Source of the DNA: a bacterium 1XD21-70
GTDB lineage: Bacteria; Bacillota; Clostridia; Lachnospirales; Lachnospiraceae
Direction: 5' to 3'
NCBI GenBank assembly: GCA_003669055.1
Contig: RAYB01000003.1
Span: 1-64,000 of the forward strand
DNA length: 64,000 nt
Shown here: one piece after another, positions 8,708-17,376 of the stretch
Numbering within the stretch: position 1 is the first letter of the stretch
How the letters are laid out: each line of letters opens with the position of its first letter
Made by a program: the position numbers and the translations under genes
Notes under the pieces: model-generated
What the model saw: only the letters and a program-made list of their open reading frames with translations
Told to the model about the DNA's origin: nothing
The model's database searches: none

Positions 8708-8781
8708 AATTTTAATCTCCTTTTCTTGTCATTATTTTTATTTTCGTTGATTCTTACCTGATCTGTTTCTTGCCTGTGCCT

Positions 8782-9081
8782 TTAGAAGCTGCGTGCCCTG
8801 GCCGTCTCGGTGTTTGTGCTCTCTGCCTTCTCATATTCTGCGGCAATATTGTCTAGCGCTGTACAGTACTGATCCACCAAAGCCTTAAACTGGATCATAA
8901 ACTCCTTATCCCCTTCAAATGCCGCATGGAATGCCTCATTCGCCTGGCCTTCCCACATGCTGTTTAAACTTGCCTCCGACTCCTGCAGGTTTTTTACCTG
9001 GGAATCAAAATTCTGGTTATACTCCCTCAAAGAAGTCGAGGTGTTCCTCACCTGTGATGCGGTTACTCTGATCAGTGCCAT
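8782..9081 (-). CDS. WXG100 family protein (EsxA type)
   Basis: The 99-aa product has the helix-turn-helix layout of EsxA with MWEGQANEAFHAAF at the turn and YEKAE near the C-terminus. It begins ALIRVTASQVRNTSTSLREYN, the usual start of Clostridial EsxA-like proteins (IxVTxxxL). It is likely a canonical T7SS substrate. A GGAGGAT site precedes the ATG. Confidence 0.92.
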   Translation of the reverse strand: MALIRVTASQVRNTSTSLREYNQNFDSQVKNLQESEASLNSMWEGQANEAFHAAFEGDKEFMIQFKALVDQYCTALDNIAAEYEKAESTNTETARARSF

Positions 9082-9147
9082 AATAAATATCCTCCTTAAA
9101 TTTTGTTTGATATATAATAATTTCTTATTATCCCTGTCCCTATTGCC

Positions 9148-9459
9148 TTAATCCCGGTTGTGTGCCCGTTCCCATGCCTCCATCTCTGCCTCGTAAATCA
9201 CTTCTGCAATCTCCCGGATTGCATTTGCAACCTCGCGGATGGATTCCGCAGTGGCAGTGATGTTTTCCTGCAAAATCTTGCCTTTTCCGATATATTTTAC
9301 GGAATTATCGCCAGTCCAGTTTGCTCCCAGCTGGCCCAATGTATTCTCCAGCTGTGTGCCGGATAGCTTTTCCAAGCTGCCTGCAACCTCGTCGAGTTCC
9401 TGTGCCTGCCGTTTCGCCTTGCCAAAATCCATCTCAATGCTATGTAAACTCCGCGCCAC
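9148..9459 (-). CDS. WXG100-like protein with WTG turn
   Basis: The 103-aa product is helical throughout, with NWTGDNSVKYIGKG at the turn, matching W-x-G. Unlike its neighbours it lacks a clean Y-x3-E at the C-terminus (IYEAEMEAWE). The N-terminal helix is Lys/Gln-rich and contains LDEVAGSLEKL. It could be the partner half of a heterodimer with one of the other WXG proteins, which is a common arrangement. The start may instead be Met10. Confidence 0.75.
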   Translation of the reverse strand: MARSLHSIEMDFGKAKRQAQELDEVAGSLEKLSGTQLENTLGQLGANWTGDNSVKYIGKGKILQENITATAESIREVANAIREIAEVIYEAEMEAWERAHNRD

Positions 9460-9548
9460 TTCCCCGCCTCCTTTCTCTTCCCAAATTCCTTCCCGTCCGG
9501 CTGCTCTCCTGCCAGGCGCCCATGGCGCCTTCCTTCAATGGCAAGGGG

Positions 9549-9872
9549 TCACAGCACATCCCCGGGAAGCGACTCGATCACACCTTCGATCCTCAGTTCT
9601 GTTTCTGAATACGTCTGTGCGATCGCCCGCAGGTCTGCCGGATGCTCTGCTAAGCGCCTTAAGATCTGCTCAATGTTTTCCTGCTGTTCGGTATAATTCT
9701 GGCGGTGCATATCACCTGCCTCCCCGACCCAGTAGCCCTTGCTCTTTTCCACTAGTGTCCGCATGGTTTCAAAATGTGTCCGCATAGCCGCAACATTTTT
9801 CTCTACTTCCACTGCTTTTTGGTTCAGAACCTCCGGTGTGACCAGAAGTTCCACTCCTCCTGCGATTGCCAT
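9549..9872 (-). CDS. WXG100 family protein (WVG type)
   Basis: The 107-aa product has the turn KGYWVGEAGDMHRQNY, the export-like motif YSETE and a C-terminal tail ESLPGDVL shared with the protein at 8396-8707. An extended N-terminus (MAIAGGVELLVTPEVLNQKA) also matches that protein (LLVTPEKLTE). The two therefore look like a duplicated subfamily inside the operon, separate from the EsxA-like pair at 8782 and 9887. Confidence 0.88.
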   Translation of the reverse strand: MAIAGGVELLVTPEVLNQKAVEVEKNVAAMRTHFETMRTLVEKSKGYWVGEAGDMHRQNYTEQQENIEQILRRLAEHPADLRAIAQTYSETELRIEGVIESLPGDVL

Positions 9873-9886
9873 CTCCTCTCACCTCC

Positions 9887-10189
9887 CTATATGCGGATCG
9901 CATCGATTTCCGATGAAACCGCCTCTTCGCACCTGCGGTACTCATCCCTGGCATTTTCCATGTAGCCAACCAGGCTGTCCATGGTCTTGCACATCTCTCT
10001 CATCGCCTCATGGTCTGACCGGAACGCCTGGTTAAATGCATCATTCGCCGGGCCGTTCCACATGGCATCCAATTCCCCAACTGAGGTAAATGCCTTCTCC
10101 ATCTCATCGCGAAGCTTCTGGATTTCTGTCTGCATCTCCCCGATGTCGGTTGCCAGTGTCCCAATGTTGATTTCAATGATATCTGCCAT
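9887..10189 (-). CDS. WXG100 family protein (WNG type, EsxA-like)
   Basis: The 100-aa product has AMWNGPANDAFNQAF at the turn and YRRCE near the end. It resembles the 8782-9081 protein in turn and flanking residues (W-x-G-x-A-N-[ED]-A-F). It follows the 119-aa helical gene by 10 bases and precedes the WVG protein by 14, so the three are probably translated together. Confidence 0.9.
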   Translation of the reverse strand: MADIIEINIGTLATDIGEMQTEIQKLRDEMEKAFTSVGELDAMWNGPANDAFNQAFRSDHEAMREMCKTMDSLVGYMENARDEYRRCEEAVSSEIDAIRI

Positions 10190-10199
10190 CTCTCTCCTC

Positions 10200-10559
10200 C
10201 TATCTGATCTGGTATCCCTCGATACTGTCCCTGATATTTCCCAGGCTGACCGTATCCATGCTCCGGTAATAGTTAATCTTCCGAACCTGATCCCCGTAAT
10301 CCGTGATGTTGCGTTCGCTCTGCTGGTACATCTTCTGTATCTGGTTCAGCGCTGCCATCAGTTCTGCCATCCTGCTCTTCTCCATGTCCAGATCTTCCAC
10401 CCGAAGCCGCAGAGTATGGATTACATCGCTGTAGGCCGATAACCGCCGGATTGAGGAGACAATGCTTTCTACTTCCTGTGTCTGCTGGTTCAGCTTCCGA
10501 ACCATCTGCTGCAGTTCCTGTGAGGACTCTGCCAGTGCCCGTATCGCTACCGTGAACAT
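10200..10559 (-). CDS. Stand-alone helical T7SS protein (effector N-terminal-like, no WXG)
   Basis: The ATG at 10559 has AAGGAG seven bases upstream; the in-frame ATG at 10583 does not. The 119-aa product is two long helices without W-x-G. Its pattern (IxxLS..S, E-x-L, long helix, Y-x3-E as YQQSE, then RNITDYG) matches the first 95 residues of the candidate effectors at 4617 and 7059. It may be a free copy of their targeting domain, an LXG-associated helper (Lap-like) or a secreted substrate. It lies directly before the WXG cluster. Confidence 0.65.
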   Translation of the reverse strand: MFTVAIRALAESSQELQQMVRKLNQQTQEVESIVSSIRRLSAYSDVIHTLRLRVEDLDMEKSRMAELMAALNQIQKMYQQSERNITDYGDQVRKINYYRSMDTVSLGNIRDSIEGYQIR

Positions 10560-10623
10560 CGTCTTCTCCTTTCTGATAGCCAAAGTCTACCATATCTTTT
10601 GCCGTTTATGCCCCAATCCTGAC

Positions 10624-10665
10624 GAATGACCTGTTTTGTTGTCTGGATGACCTGTTTTATTGTCC
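10624..10665. repeat. Two 21-bp tandem repeats between the EsaB-like and helical genes
   Basis: Two adjacent 21-bp units around ATGACCTGTTTTRTTGTC differ at only a few positions. They lie in the only gap of more than 100 bp inside the core operon (10560-10698). No open frame or hairpin is tied to them. They could be a protein or RNA binding site, or a chance duplication. Confidence 0.55.
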
Positions 10666-10698
10666 CGCCTGCCGGATTGCCCCCGCCGCCTGCCATCC

Positions 10699-10947
10699 CT
10701 ACACCAACAGCAGCCGGTCACCCTGCACGATTTTATAATGGGACAGGGTCAGGTCTGAATTCAGGATCCTTTTCTGGTTCTGGCTGACTAACAGCAGTTC
10801 CTTCGTGCTTCCGCTCAAAGAGCAATGCTCCTTCTGGCAGATCATACCGCTGATCTCCTCCAGCAAAAGTTCAATCTTCACATTTTCATCCAGGTTAAAA
10901 TCATACGTTTGGTTTGCACCTGGTGCATAGATATCTACCAATATCAT
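10699..10947 (-). CDS. EsaB/YukD-like ubiquitin-fold protein
   Basis: The ATG at 10947 overlaps the upstream stop as ATGA; an ATG 21 bases earlier would overlap more. The 82-aa product reads MILVDIYAPGANQTYDFNLD, a central helix (VKIELLLEEISGMI) and a last strand LTLSHYKIVQGDRLLLV, the strand-helix-strand plan of YukD/EsaB. EsaB is a small cytosolic regulator or component needed for T7SS function in Bacillus and Staphylococcus. The place next to essC supports this call. Confidence 0.75.
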   Translation of the reverse strand: MILVDIYAPGANQTYDFNLDENVKIELLLEEISGMICQKEHCSLSGSTKELLLVSQNQKRILNSDLTLSHYKIVQGDRLLLV

Positions 10948-11663
10948 CCCTCTCCATCCTTCCACCAAGATTTTAAAACTTCCCAGGCCTTTTCCCTGGT
11001 ATATGGCTCCAGTGATGCCTCCCCCGGCTTTTGGATGTCCTGTAGTGCCATGCAGTACTCCAACGGCAAGCCCACCAGAACCATCCTCCGGGATATCGCG
11101 CCGCTTACCTTATCCCTCATGGTAAAGACACTATGTACCTGCCCGTATCCTAAGTACTCCTCGGTCTCTTCCCGAACCCCGGACTGCAATGTTTCCCATA
11201 GTTCTTCCTGGATATGCCCCTTCCAATATCCCGCAAAGTCATAAGCCCCGATTTCCTCATCCAGGCGGGGCTTTGGCAGCTGGTTCAGTTCCTGCAGCTG
11301 CAGCAAAAACTCCTCTTCCTCCATGGCGCAGAGGCTGACCCCGGATCCCTCCTGGCGGCAGTTCTCCACGCACACATACTGTCCGTCTGCAAAATACACG
11401 CATTGCCTCGGCAGCGCATATTGCCCGCGGTCAGCCACCAGCACTCCCGGTGAGGAAGCTATCCGCCCGATAAATCCGGAAAACGGCTGCTGGATCACCA
11501 GCCCGTCCCCTTCCTTCTTTAATATCCCGGAACGCACCATCTGGTACACGGTATAGTATACTTCCTGCCTGGCAGGCTCCTCCCTGGCAAAGCCATAATA
11601 GGCCTCCATCTTCCTGGCCGCAGCCAGCACCTGAAACTCCAATAAATCCAAGATATAGATCAT
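10944..11663 (-). CDS. EspG/EsaE-like T7SS accessory protein
   Basis: The 239-aa protein starts with a winged-helix-like region (residues 1-60; YQMVRSGILKKEGDGLVIQ). A turn reading PFSGFIGRIASSPGVLVAD and a beta-rich C-terminal half follow. The plan is shared with the 230-aa protein at 5318-6010 and resembles EspG-type chaperones that capture WXG partners. Four-base overlaps with the LytTR gene upstream and the EsaB-like gene downstream show tight coupling. The function is inferred from plan and context; I do not recognise a named family. Confidence 0.5.
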   Translation of the reverse strand: MIYILDLLEFQVLAAARKMEAYYGFAREEPARQEVYYTVYQMVRSGILKKEGDGLVIQQPFSGFIGRIASSPGVLVADRGQYALPRQCVYFADGQYVCVENCRQEGSGVSLCAMEEEEFLLQLQELNQLPKPRLDEEIGAYDFAGYWKGHIQEELWETLQSGVREETEEYLGYGQVHSVFTMRDKVSGAISRRMVLVGLPLEYCMALQDIQKPGEASLEPYTREKAWEVLKSWWKDGEG

Positions 11664-12370
11664 TTCTGCTCCTTAAAGGCCGACTTATAGCTGCGCGATA
11701 AAGGGATCTCCATGCCTTGCTCCAGTTCAATCAGGTTCTTGGACAGCATCACCTTGCGGATTCGCTTTTTGCTGACTATAAAGCTGCGGTGGCAGCGCAC
11801 AAACTGCTCCGGCAGGCGCTGTTCCAGGTTCTCCATTGTCTCGTAAAACGCCAGTTCCTTTTTTTTCAGGCGCACGTAAATCCGTTTTTCCCGCGCTTCA
11901 AAATAATAAATCTGGGACAGGGGGACATAGGTTTTGCCTTCCCTGGCCTCAATCACCAGGCTTTCCTCCTTCCCGTCTGACGTCTGGTTCACAAAGCGTT
12001 CCACCAAATCCGTGATCTGATCCTGTGCCTGCCCAGGCGAAACCGGGCGCAGCAGCAGCGAGGAGGCCAAAATCGTCGGGCGGATATATTCCATCGGCGA
12101 CATCGCAGCGTCGGCAATCAAAAGGAGCAAGGCGTTCTGGTAGATTTCCCGGATCCGTTCCAGATCCTCGATGCTTCCTTTGGGCGATACGTCATAGCAA
12201 AGCATATCCAGCAAAGGCCGGTCTTTCAAAAACTGAGCCACCTGCTCCCTCCTGGCAAAAAAATCCATCTGCCATTTCTCCTCTGTCAGTACTGCCGCAG
12301 CCTTCCTGATCAGGGTTTTCATCAATTCCAACTCCTCTGTATGAGGATCATACACCATCATGGAAACCAT
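11660..12370 (-). CDS. LytTR-domain regulator with degenerate receiver
   Basis: The 236-aa product has a receiver-like N-terminal domain (1-120) and a LytTR DNA-binding domain (about 135-235; IYYFEAREKRIYVRL, then EQFVRCHRSFIVS and IPLSRSYK). The receiver lacks the usual acidic pair at the first strand (VYDP only) and has Arg (LLLRPVS) where the conserved Lys should be, though Asp of CYDVS remains. It probably does not respond to normal phosphorelay. No histidine kinase is encoded nearby. It sits inside the T7SS operon right after essC and may give feedback control. Confidence 0.85.
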   Translation of the reverse strand: MVSMMVYDPHTEELELMKTLIRKAAAVLTEEKWQMDFFARREQVAQFLKDRPLLDMLCYDVSPKGSIEDLERIREIYQNALLLLIADAAMSPMEYIRPTILASSLLLRPVSPGQAQDQITDLVERFVNQTSDGKEESLVIEAREGKTYVPLSQIYYFEAREKRIYVRLKKKELAFYETMENLEQRLPEQFVRCHRSFIVSKKRIRKVMLSKNLIELEQGMEIPLSRSYKSAFKEQK

Positions 12371-12384
12371 CTGCCCTGTCTCCC

Positions 12385-15300
12385 TTATCCCTTTACTAAC
12401 GGCAGCACAACCCTGGTTACGTTTTCATCATTGCCGGTCGGCAGTAAGCCGATGCCCGGCTTGTATGCCTTCGCCTGCTCCGTATAATTCAGGTACCCGA
12501 AATCCATATACCGCAGGCCGGACACGGAGCCGCCGAGATGGATGCCCGTCCGGTAGCCGGTTATGTTCTCATATGCCCGCAGGCCCACGACGGAGGACAC
12601 CACATCCGGGTTGATGCCTGCAAAGAAGAATACATTGAGCATTTTCCCCTTTTCAGTGATGTTTTCCAGGAACGGGCGGATATTTGTCACACCCTCCTCC
12701 GGCTTGTACACGGAATTGATAAATGCAGCAATGTCCGCTAAGAAGATATAGTACTTCTCTTCTTCCTTGAGCGCCTCATAAACCTCTTCCTCCCGCCCTT
12801 CTTCTATCAGGGCCTTTTTGACGGCATTCCGGCTTTTTATCGGCTCCAGCAGGCCGGCAAAGAAATCTGCCTGCGCCTTCTGGCTGTCAATATATTCTGC
12901 TTCTGCCTTCATGGCTGCTGCCTTTAAGTCATCGGAGCCATGCTCGATCACCACCACACGGCCGCCCTTTCTCGCTGCCGCACGGATCAATGCCTTTAAG
13001 GTATTGGTCTTCCCTGTCCTTGCCTTTCCGGAGACCAGATAACAGTATACTTTGCTTAAGTCAATGCCATATGGGGAAGCGCTCTCCATATCGTACCCCA
13101 GCGGCAAATGTCTGTCATCGGCGTACATCTCTTCTGTCTCCGCCAATTCCTCAAACTCAGACCACACCGGCTTCTCCGGGATCACCGGGATCTGCTTCGC
13201 CCGGCGCCCGCCCCATGCCTTCTGCATCCGGCGGCATTCTTCCTCAATCCTTCCTAAGCGCTGGTAATCATCCTCTGCCTCTAAGGATAAGGCGGTCTGA
13301 AACTCCAGGATCCTCTCGCCCACCCGGGCTAAGCCGCGCCCCTTGATATCGGCCTCCGGCAAAGTCTCCACCCTGGGGACCCGCATCGCGTCCGCATACT
13401 GGAACTTGTCGTTCATCTGCAGGCAGACCACCGTCTTGATATTGTCTCCCACCTTTGTCTGGATCTCGCTGGAGCCGAACCCGCCGGCCGTGACTGCCAA
13501 AAATATCCCATAGCCCACGCCGTCATGCGCCAGGTGCAGCACCACGTCCTCATACTGGTTGTTGGTCTTCTCCCGGAAGCTGGCATAATTATCGATCGCC
13601 ACTATCACCGCCGGAACCGTCACCCCGTTCGCGCGTACATACTGGCTGTAGTTCCCGCCCTTAAACAGCTTCTTCCTGTCTTCCAGCATCTGCTCCATCA
13701 TATGGAAGAATTTGCTCATCTTTTCTTCGTCATCCTCATAGATGACCCCGCCTACATGCGGCGCATGCTCAAAGGCAGAGAGCATATGGCTGCTGAAATC
13801 GATCGCATACAGGTTCACATAATCCGGCGCATATTTATGTACCATTGCATAGAACATGGTTTGTAAAAGCGTGCTCTTTCCGCTGACGATCATGCCGCAG
13901 AACGCATGGTGCCCGTTCTCGGAAAAGCTGATCGTAAGCGGCATCTGCGCCTGGTTGACCGGGTCGTCGCAGAGCCCGAGCGGCACCTCCAGCGTCCATT
14001 CTCCCACTGCCTTAGGCCACCGGCTCCCGTCAAACAGGTTGTCCTTATAACCCGCCAGGCAGCAGATGGGGAAGGATACCGGCAAAAGGGGCATCCACAG
14101 CTGGAAATTGTGGTTATAGCCGTGCTCCCTGGCTGTCTTTGCCAGGTACTCCACCATGGCGTCCAGCTGGGTCTTCATTTTCTGCTCCGGAAGCTTGACG
14201 TTATTTTGGTCAACATATTTTAGGAGTTCCCGGACTTCCTCCTCCAAACCCTGGGGGCTTTCCCCGCTTACCAGGTCAGAGATATCCACATAGCTGCGCA
14301 GCAATTCCTCCAGGCGGCGGCTGTTATACTCGCTCCTGGGGTAATCCACCTCCAATTCCTCCAGCTTCTGGTAAATAGCCTCCACGCCGTCCGGATCCTC
14401 GGACAGTGCCCTCAAAGTTACCATCTTGTCCGCCGCCGCGTGCTGCATGATCCGAATCAGGCTGCAGATCCAGTTCTGGCGCAGCTTTGCCTGCTGCTTC
14501 CGCTTCAAATTGCTGCCAATCAGCGCCTCCTTGCCGGTCATGGAGACCATGGAGGCAATACCGGACTGGAAAGACCCGGCATTCTCGTCATAAACAGCCC
14601 CGCTATAGCCTGACTGGAACAGTTCATACAGTTCGTCATTCCCCACCTGCAAATAGCAGCGCCCTGCCTGGGTGATATAGGCGGCATCCGGCTTGTGCAG
14701 CATGTCGTTGCTGTCCTGCCGGTCCTGCACGCGCAGGCATAAACGGAACTTGGAGTTGCTCCAGATATTGTCATCCACAGTCCCGCTCGGCTTCTGGGTG
14801 GCCAAAATCAGGTGCACGCCGAGGCTCCGCCCTACCTGCGCCACGCTGATCAGTTCTTTCATGAAATCGGATTCCTCCCGCTTCAGTTCAGCGAACTCAT
14901 CGATGATGATAAACAGGTGGGGTACCGGCATGGCGGCCTCCCCGTTCTTATACAGCTTGGTATAGAGGTTGATGTTGTTGACATTGTGTTCGTTAAACAC
15001 CCGCTGGCGGCGCTTGTTCTCACTCTTGATCGAGACCATTGCCCGGCGCACCTGGTTGCCGGACAGGTTTGAAATCTGCCCGATCAGGTGGGGCAGCCCG
15101 TCAAAAAGGTTTGCCATGCCGCCGCCCTTATAGTCAATAATGAAAAAGCTGATGTCATCCGGGCTGAAATTGAGCGCCAGGGACAGCATATAGGTCTGCA
15201 GCGTCTCCGACTTCCCCGAACCGGTAGTTCCGGCCACCAGGCCGTGCGGCCCGTGGTATTTCTCATGCACATCCAGGTAGCATAGTTCCCCGCCGGCCCT

Positions 15301-17364
15301 CACGCCGACCTCTGCCTTCATATTTTCATAGTTGCGGTTCTTGCGCCAGCGTTCCTCCGCTTTCAGTTCCTCCGGGCGGTTGACATGGAACATTTCAAAA
15401 AAGGTCAGGGCATTGGGGATATCGCCGCCCTTTTCCACCTCTTTTACCTCGATCCCGGACAAGGTGCGCGCCATCCGCTCCATGGCCGTGGCATCCGCCT
15501 TGTCGAATTTCACCTGATGGCGCCCGACATCTGACAGACGGTAGCAGCCCTCAAACTCCTCGTCCTTCTGGATCACAAACTCACAAAGGTTGGGCAGCTG
15601 CTCATAACTCTCAGCCATAATGCAGGTCGTCAGCCCCACCGACTCCTGCCCGTCGTAGATATACTTGGTGATCAGTTCCCCTTCCAGCACCGAGGCGTCA
15701 GCCACAAACATGATATAGTAGGGCTTGGGCATCGTATCCTTTTTCCGCTGCTCATCCTCCGAACGCATGCGGAAAATCTTCACCAGTTCATAGAAGACAT
15801 CACTGGCCTCTTCCTTATTCGTTGCCACATAACGCGCCTTCTTGTCCTCGGCCCAGACATGGGGCAGCCACTTGGCAAACTCCCAGTCCTCCCCCTTGTT
15901 TTTCCCGTCGTAGACGTATACCAGCTTGACATCCGTGTAGGAATTGTTGGCCGCAATCTGGGAAGACAGGATATGCATAATGTCAATCGCACCCTGCCGC
16001 CCGGCACCTCCGACCAGGCCGACTACATGGTAATCTGCCAAATTCACCCTCACCGGGACGTCGTAGAGCGTCTCATATTCCTTTTTGATCATCTGCGGCT
16101 TCTGCATCAGGTTATCATCTGACATGGTGAACTTTTCCTTCGGCGCATCAATCGTGATCTGGAACGGCAGGCTGCCCAGCCCCAGACGGTGCGACAGGAA
16201 ATCCTCATGCCTCCGGTTCCTGCTCCAGAGCGCCGGGGTGCTGCGGTCATAGCGGATGCATTCTTCCACATCCGGGTACAGTTCCAGCAGAGCCTGGCGG
16301 GTCTTTTCATATTTTTCCTTGATGACCTCCACCTGACGAACCAGGTAGGCACTGTAAGCCTCAAACCGTTTCTGCTCCTCTTCCACAGTGGTCTTCTTCT
16401 CATATCGGATATTCATCAAAGCCCAAAACACCCCTAAAACCGCAGAACCGACGGAAGTGATAATGCCGGTATACATAAATGCCCCAGAATATGCCCCGCT
16501 GTTCGCGCGGAGGTACATGGTCAGCATTGTCCCCAAAAGCATAGGGATCATCATCGTGAAAGAAGGCCCGATCACCATCAGAAGCGGCCTGCGGTTCATC
16601 ACCCTTGGGCTTGGCGGCGCCTCAATCACCACCGGTTCCTCTTCCAAAGGCGCCACATTCCGCGGGGCACGGTGGAAGTAGTTCTTCTCCCGGATCTTCT
16701 TACCGCCCTCCTCGCTTCCCTGGGAAGCCGTCCTCACATAATGAAGCGGCAGGATCTGGCTGTTCAGCCTCAGCTGGTCATTCACCGCCGAAACCGCCAG
16801 CCTTCCGTCCAGAAAGATAATCTTTAGGCCGTAGATGCTGATACAGTCCCCCAGTTCCAGCACTGCCTTCCCTTCCAGTTTTTTCTCATTCAGGAAAATA
16901 CCATTGGCGCTGACATCCTCGATCGTCCACTGGCCTCTGTCCTTTTTCAGCACCGCATGCCTGCGCGAAACCAGATCCAGGAAACGGTAACGGATGTCGT
17001 TTTCCGGCGCCGCTCCAATGGTCACCTGGCTTAATGAGGTGATGCTGTACTTGTTCAGCACCTCAAAGGTGCTCTCCCGCTGTGTGACCACCAGCGTAAC
17101 CGCTTCCTCCAGCCAGGTCACAATCTGGATGATGTCATCCGACTTGAGGTACCCATAAGGATCCCCGTCCTGCATTTTTAGGCTGTAGGCACGGCTGTGG
17201 CGCAGGCGCCAGCTGCCATCCACCGCCTCTAAACGAAGCGTCAAATCCTCTTTCAGGCGGAAAAAACGGGCGGAAATCCCAATCTCATAATCCGCGTTGT
17301 TCGACGCAGGCAGCTGGAATTCCTTATATGCATTTTTTGTATATACAGATAGTACTATGCTCAT
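12385..17364 (-). CDS. essC: T7SS membrane ATPase EssC
   Basis: The 1659-aa protein is the motor of the T7SSb system. It has two N-terminal FHA modules (about 1-90 and 100-185; the second keeps SRRHAVL), two membrane helices (about 265-290 and 300-322) and three FtsK/SpoIIIE-type ATPase domains. Domain 1 has a full Walker A (GTTGSGKS, near 710) and Walker B (LFIIIDEFAEL, near 820). Domain 2 has GMIVSGKST near 1158 but Asp-Asn in place of Asp-Glu (AIDNYASF). Domain 3 has GKARTGKT near 1445 and a degenerate Walker B (FLADIAAF). Length and order match EssC. An AAGGAGG site precedes the ATG. Confidence 0.97.
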   Translation of the reverse strand: MSIVLSVYTKNAYKEFQLPASNNADYEIGISARFFRLKEDLTLRLEAVDGSWRLRHSRAYSLKMQDGDPYGYLKSDDIIQIVTWLEEAVTLVVTQRESTFEVLNKYSITSLSQVTIGAAPENDIRYRFLDLVSRRHAVLKKDRGQWTIEDVSANGIFLNEKKLEGKAVLELGDCISIYGLKIIFLDGRLAVSAVNDQLRLNSQILPLHYVRTASQGSEEGGKKIREKNYFHRAPRNVAPLEEEPVVIEAPPSPRVMNRRPLLMVIGPSFTMMIPMLLGTMLTMYLRANSGAYSGAFMYTGIITSVGSAVLGVFWALMNIRYEKKTTVEEEQKRFEAYSAYLVRQVEVIKEKYEKTRQALLELYPDVEECIRYDRSTPALWSRNRRHEDFLSHRLGLGSLPFQITIDAPKEKFTMSDDNLMQKPQMIKKEYETLYDVPVRVNLADYHVVGLVGGAGRQGAIDIMHILSSQIAANNSYTDVKLVYVYDGKNKGEDWEFAKWLPHVWAEDKKARYVATNKEEASDVFYELVKIFRMRSEDEQRKKDTMPKPYYIMFVADASVLEGELITKYIYDGQESVGLTTCIMAESYEQLPNLCEFVIQKDEEFEGCYRLSDVGRHQVKFDKADATAMERMARTLSGIEVKEVEKGGDIPNALTFFEMFHVNRPEELKAEERWRKNRNYENMKAEVGVRAGGELCYLDVHEKYHGPHGLVAGTTGSGKSETLQTYMLSLALNFSPDDISFFIIDYKGGGMANLFDGLPHLIGQISNLSGNQVRRAMVSIKSENKRRQRVFNEHNVNNINLYTKLYKNGEAAMPVPHLFIIIDEFAELKREESDFMKELISVAQVGRSLGVHLILATQKPSGTVDDNIWSNSKFRLCLRVQDRQDSNDMLHKPDAAYITQAGRCYLQVGNDELYELFQSGYSGAVYDENAGSFQSGIASMVSMTGKEALIGSNLKRKQQAKLRQNWICSLIRIMQHAAADKMVTLRALSEDPDGVEAIYQKLEELEVDYPRSEYNSRRLEELLRSYVDISDLVSGESPQGLEEEVRELLKYVDQNNVKLPEQKMKTQLDAMVEYLAKTAREHGYNHNFQLWMPLLPVSFPICCLAGYKDNLFDGSRWPKAVGEWTLEVPLGLCDDPVNQAQMPLTISFSENGHHAFCGMIVSGKSTLLQTMFYAMVHKYAPDYVNLYAIDFSSHMLSAFEHAPHVGGVIYEDDEEKMSKFFHMMEQMLEDRKKLFKGGNYSQYVRANGVTVPAVIVAIDNYASFREKTNNQYEDVVLHLAHDGVGYGIFLAVTAGGFGSSEIQTKVGDNIKTVVCLQMNDKFQYADAMRVPRVETLPEADIKGRGLARVGERILEFQTALSLEAEDDYQRLGRIEEECRRMQKAWGGRRAKQIPVIPEKPVWSEFEELAETEEMYADDRHLPLGYDMESASPYGIDLSKVYCYLVSGKARTGKTNTLKALIRAAARKGGRVVVIEHGSDDLKAAAMKAEAEYIDSQKAQADFFAGLLEPIKSRNAVKKALIEEGREEEVYEALKEEEKYYIFLADIAAFINSVYKPEEGVTNIRPFLENITEKGKMLNVFFFAGINPDVVSSVVGLRAYENITGYRTGIHLGGSVSGLRYMDFGYLNYTEQAKAYKPGIGLLPTGNDENVTRVVLPLVKG

Positions 17365-17376
17365 ATGGCCTCCTTG

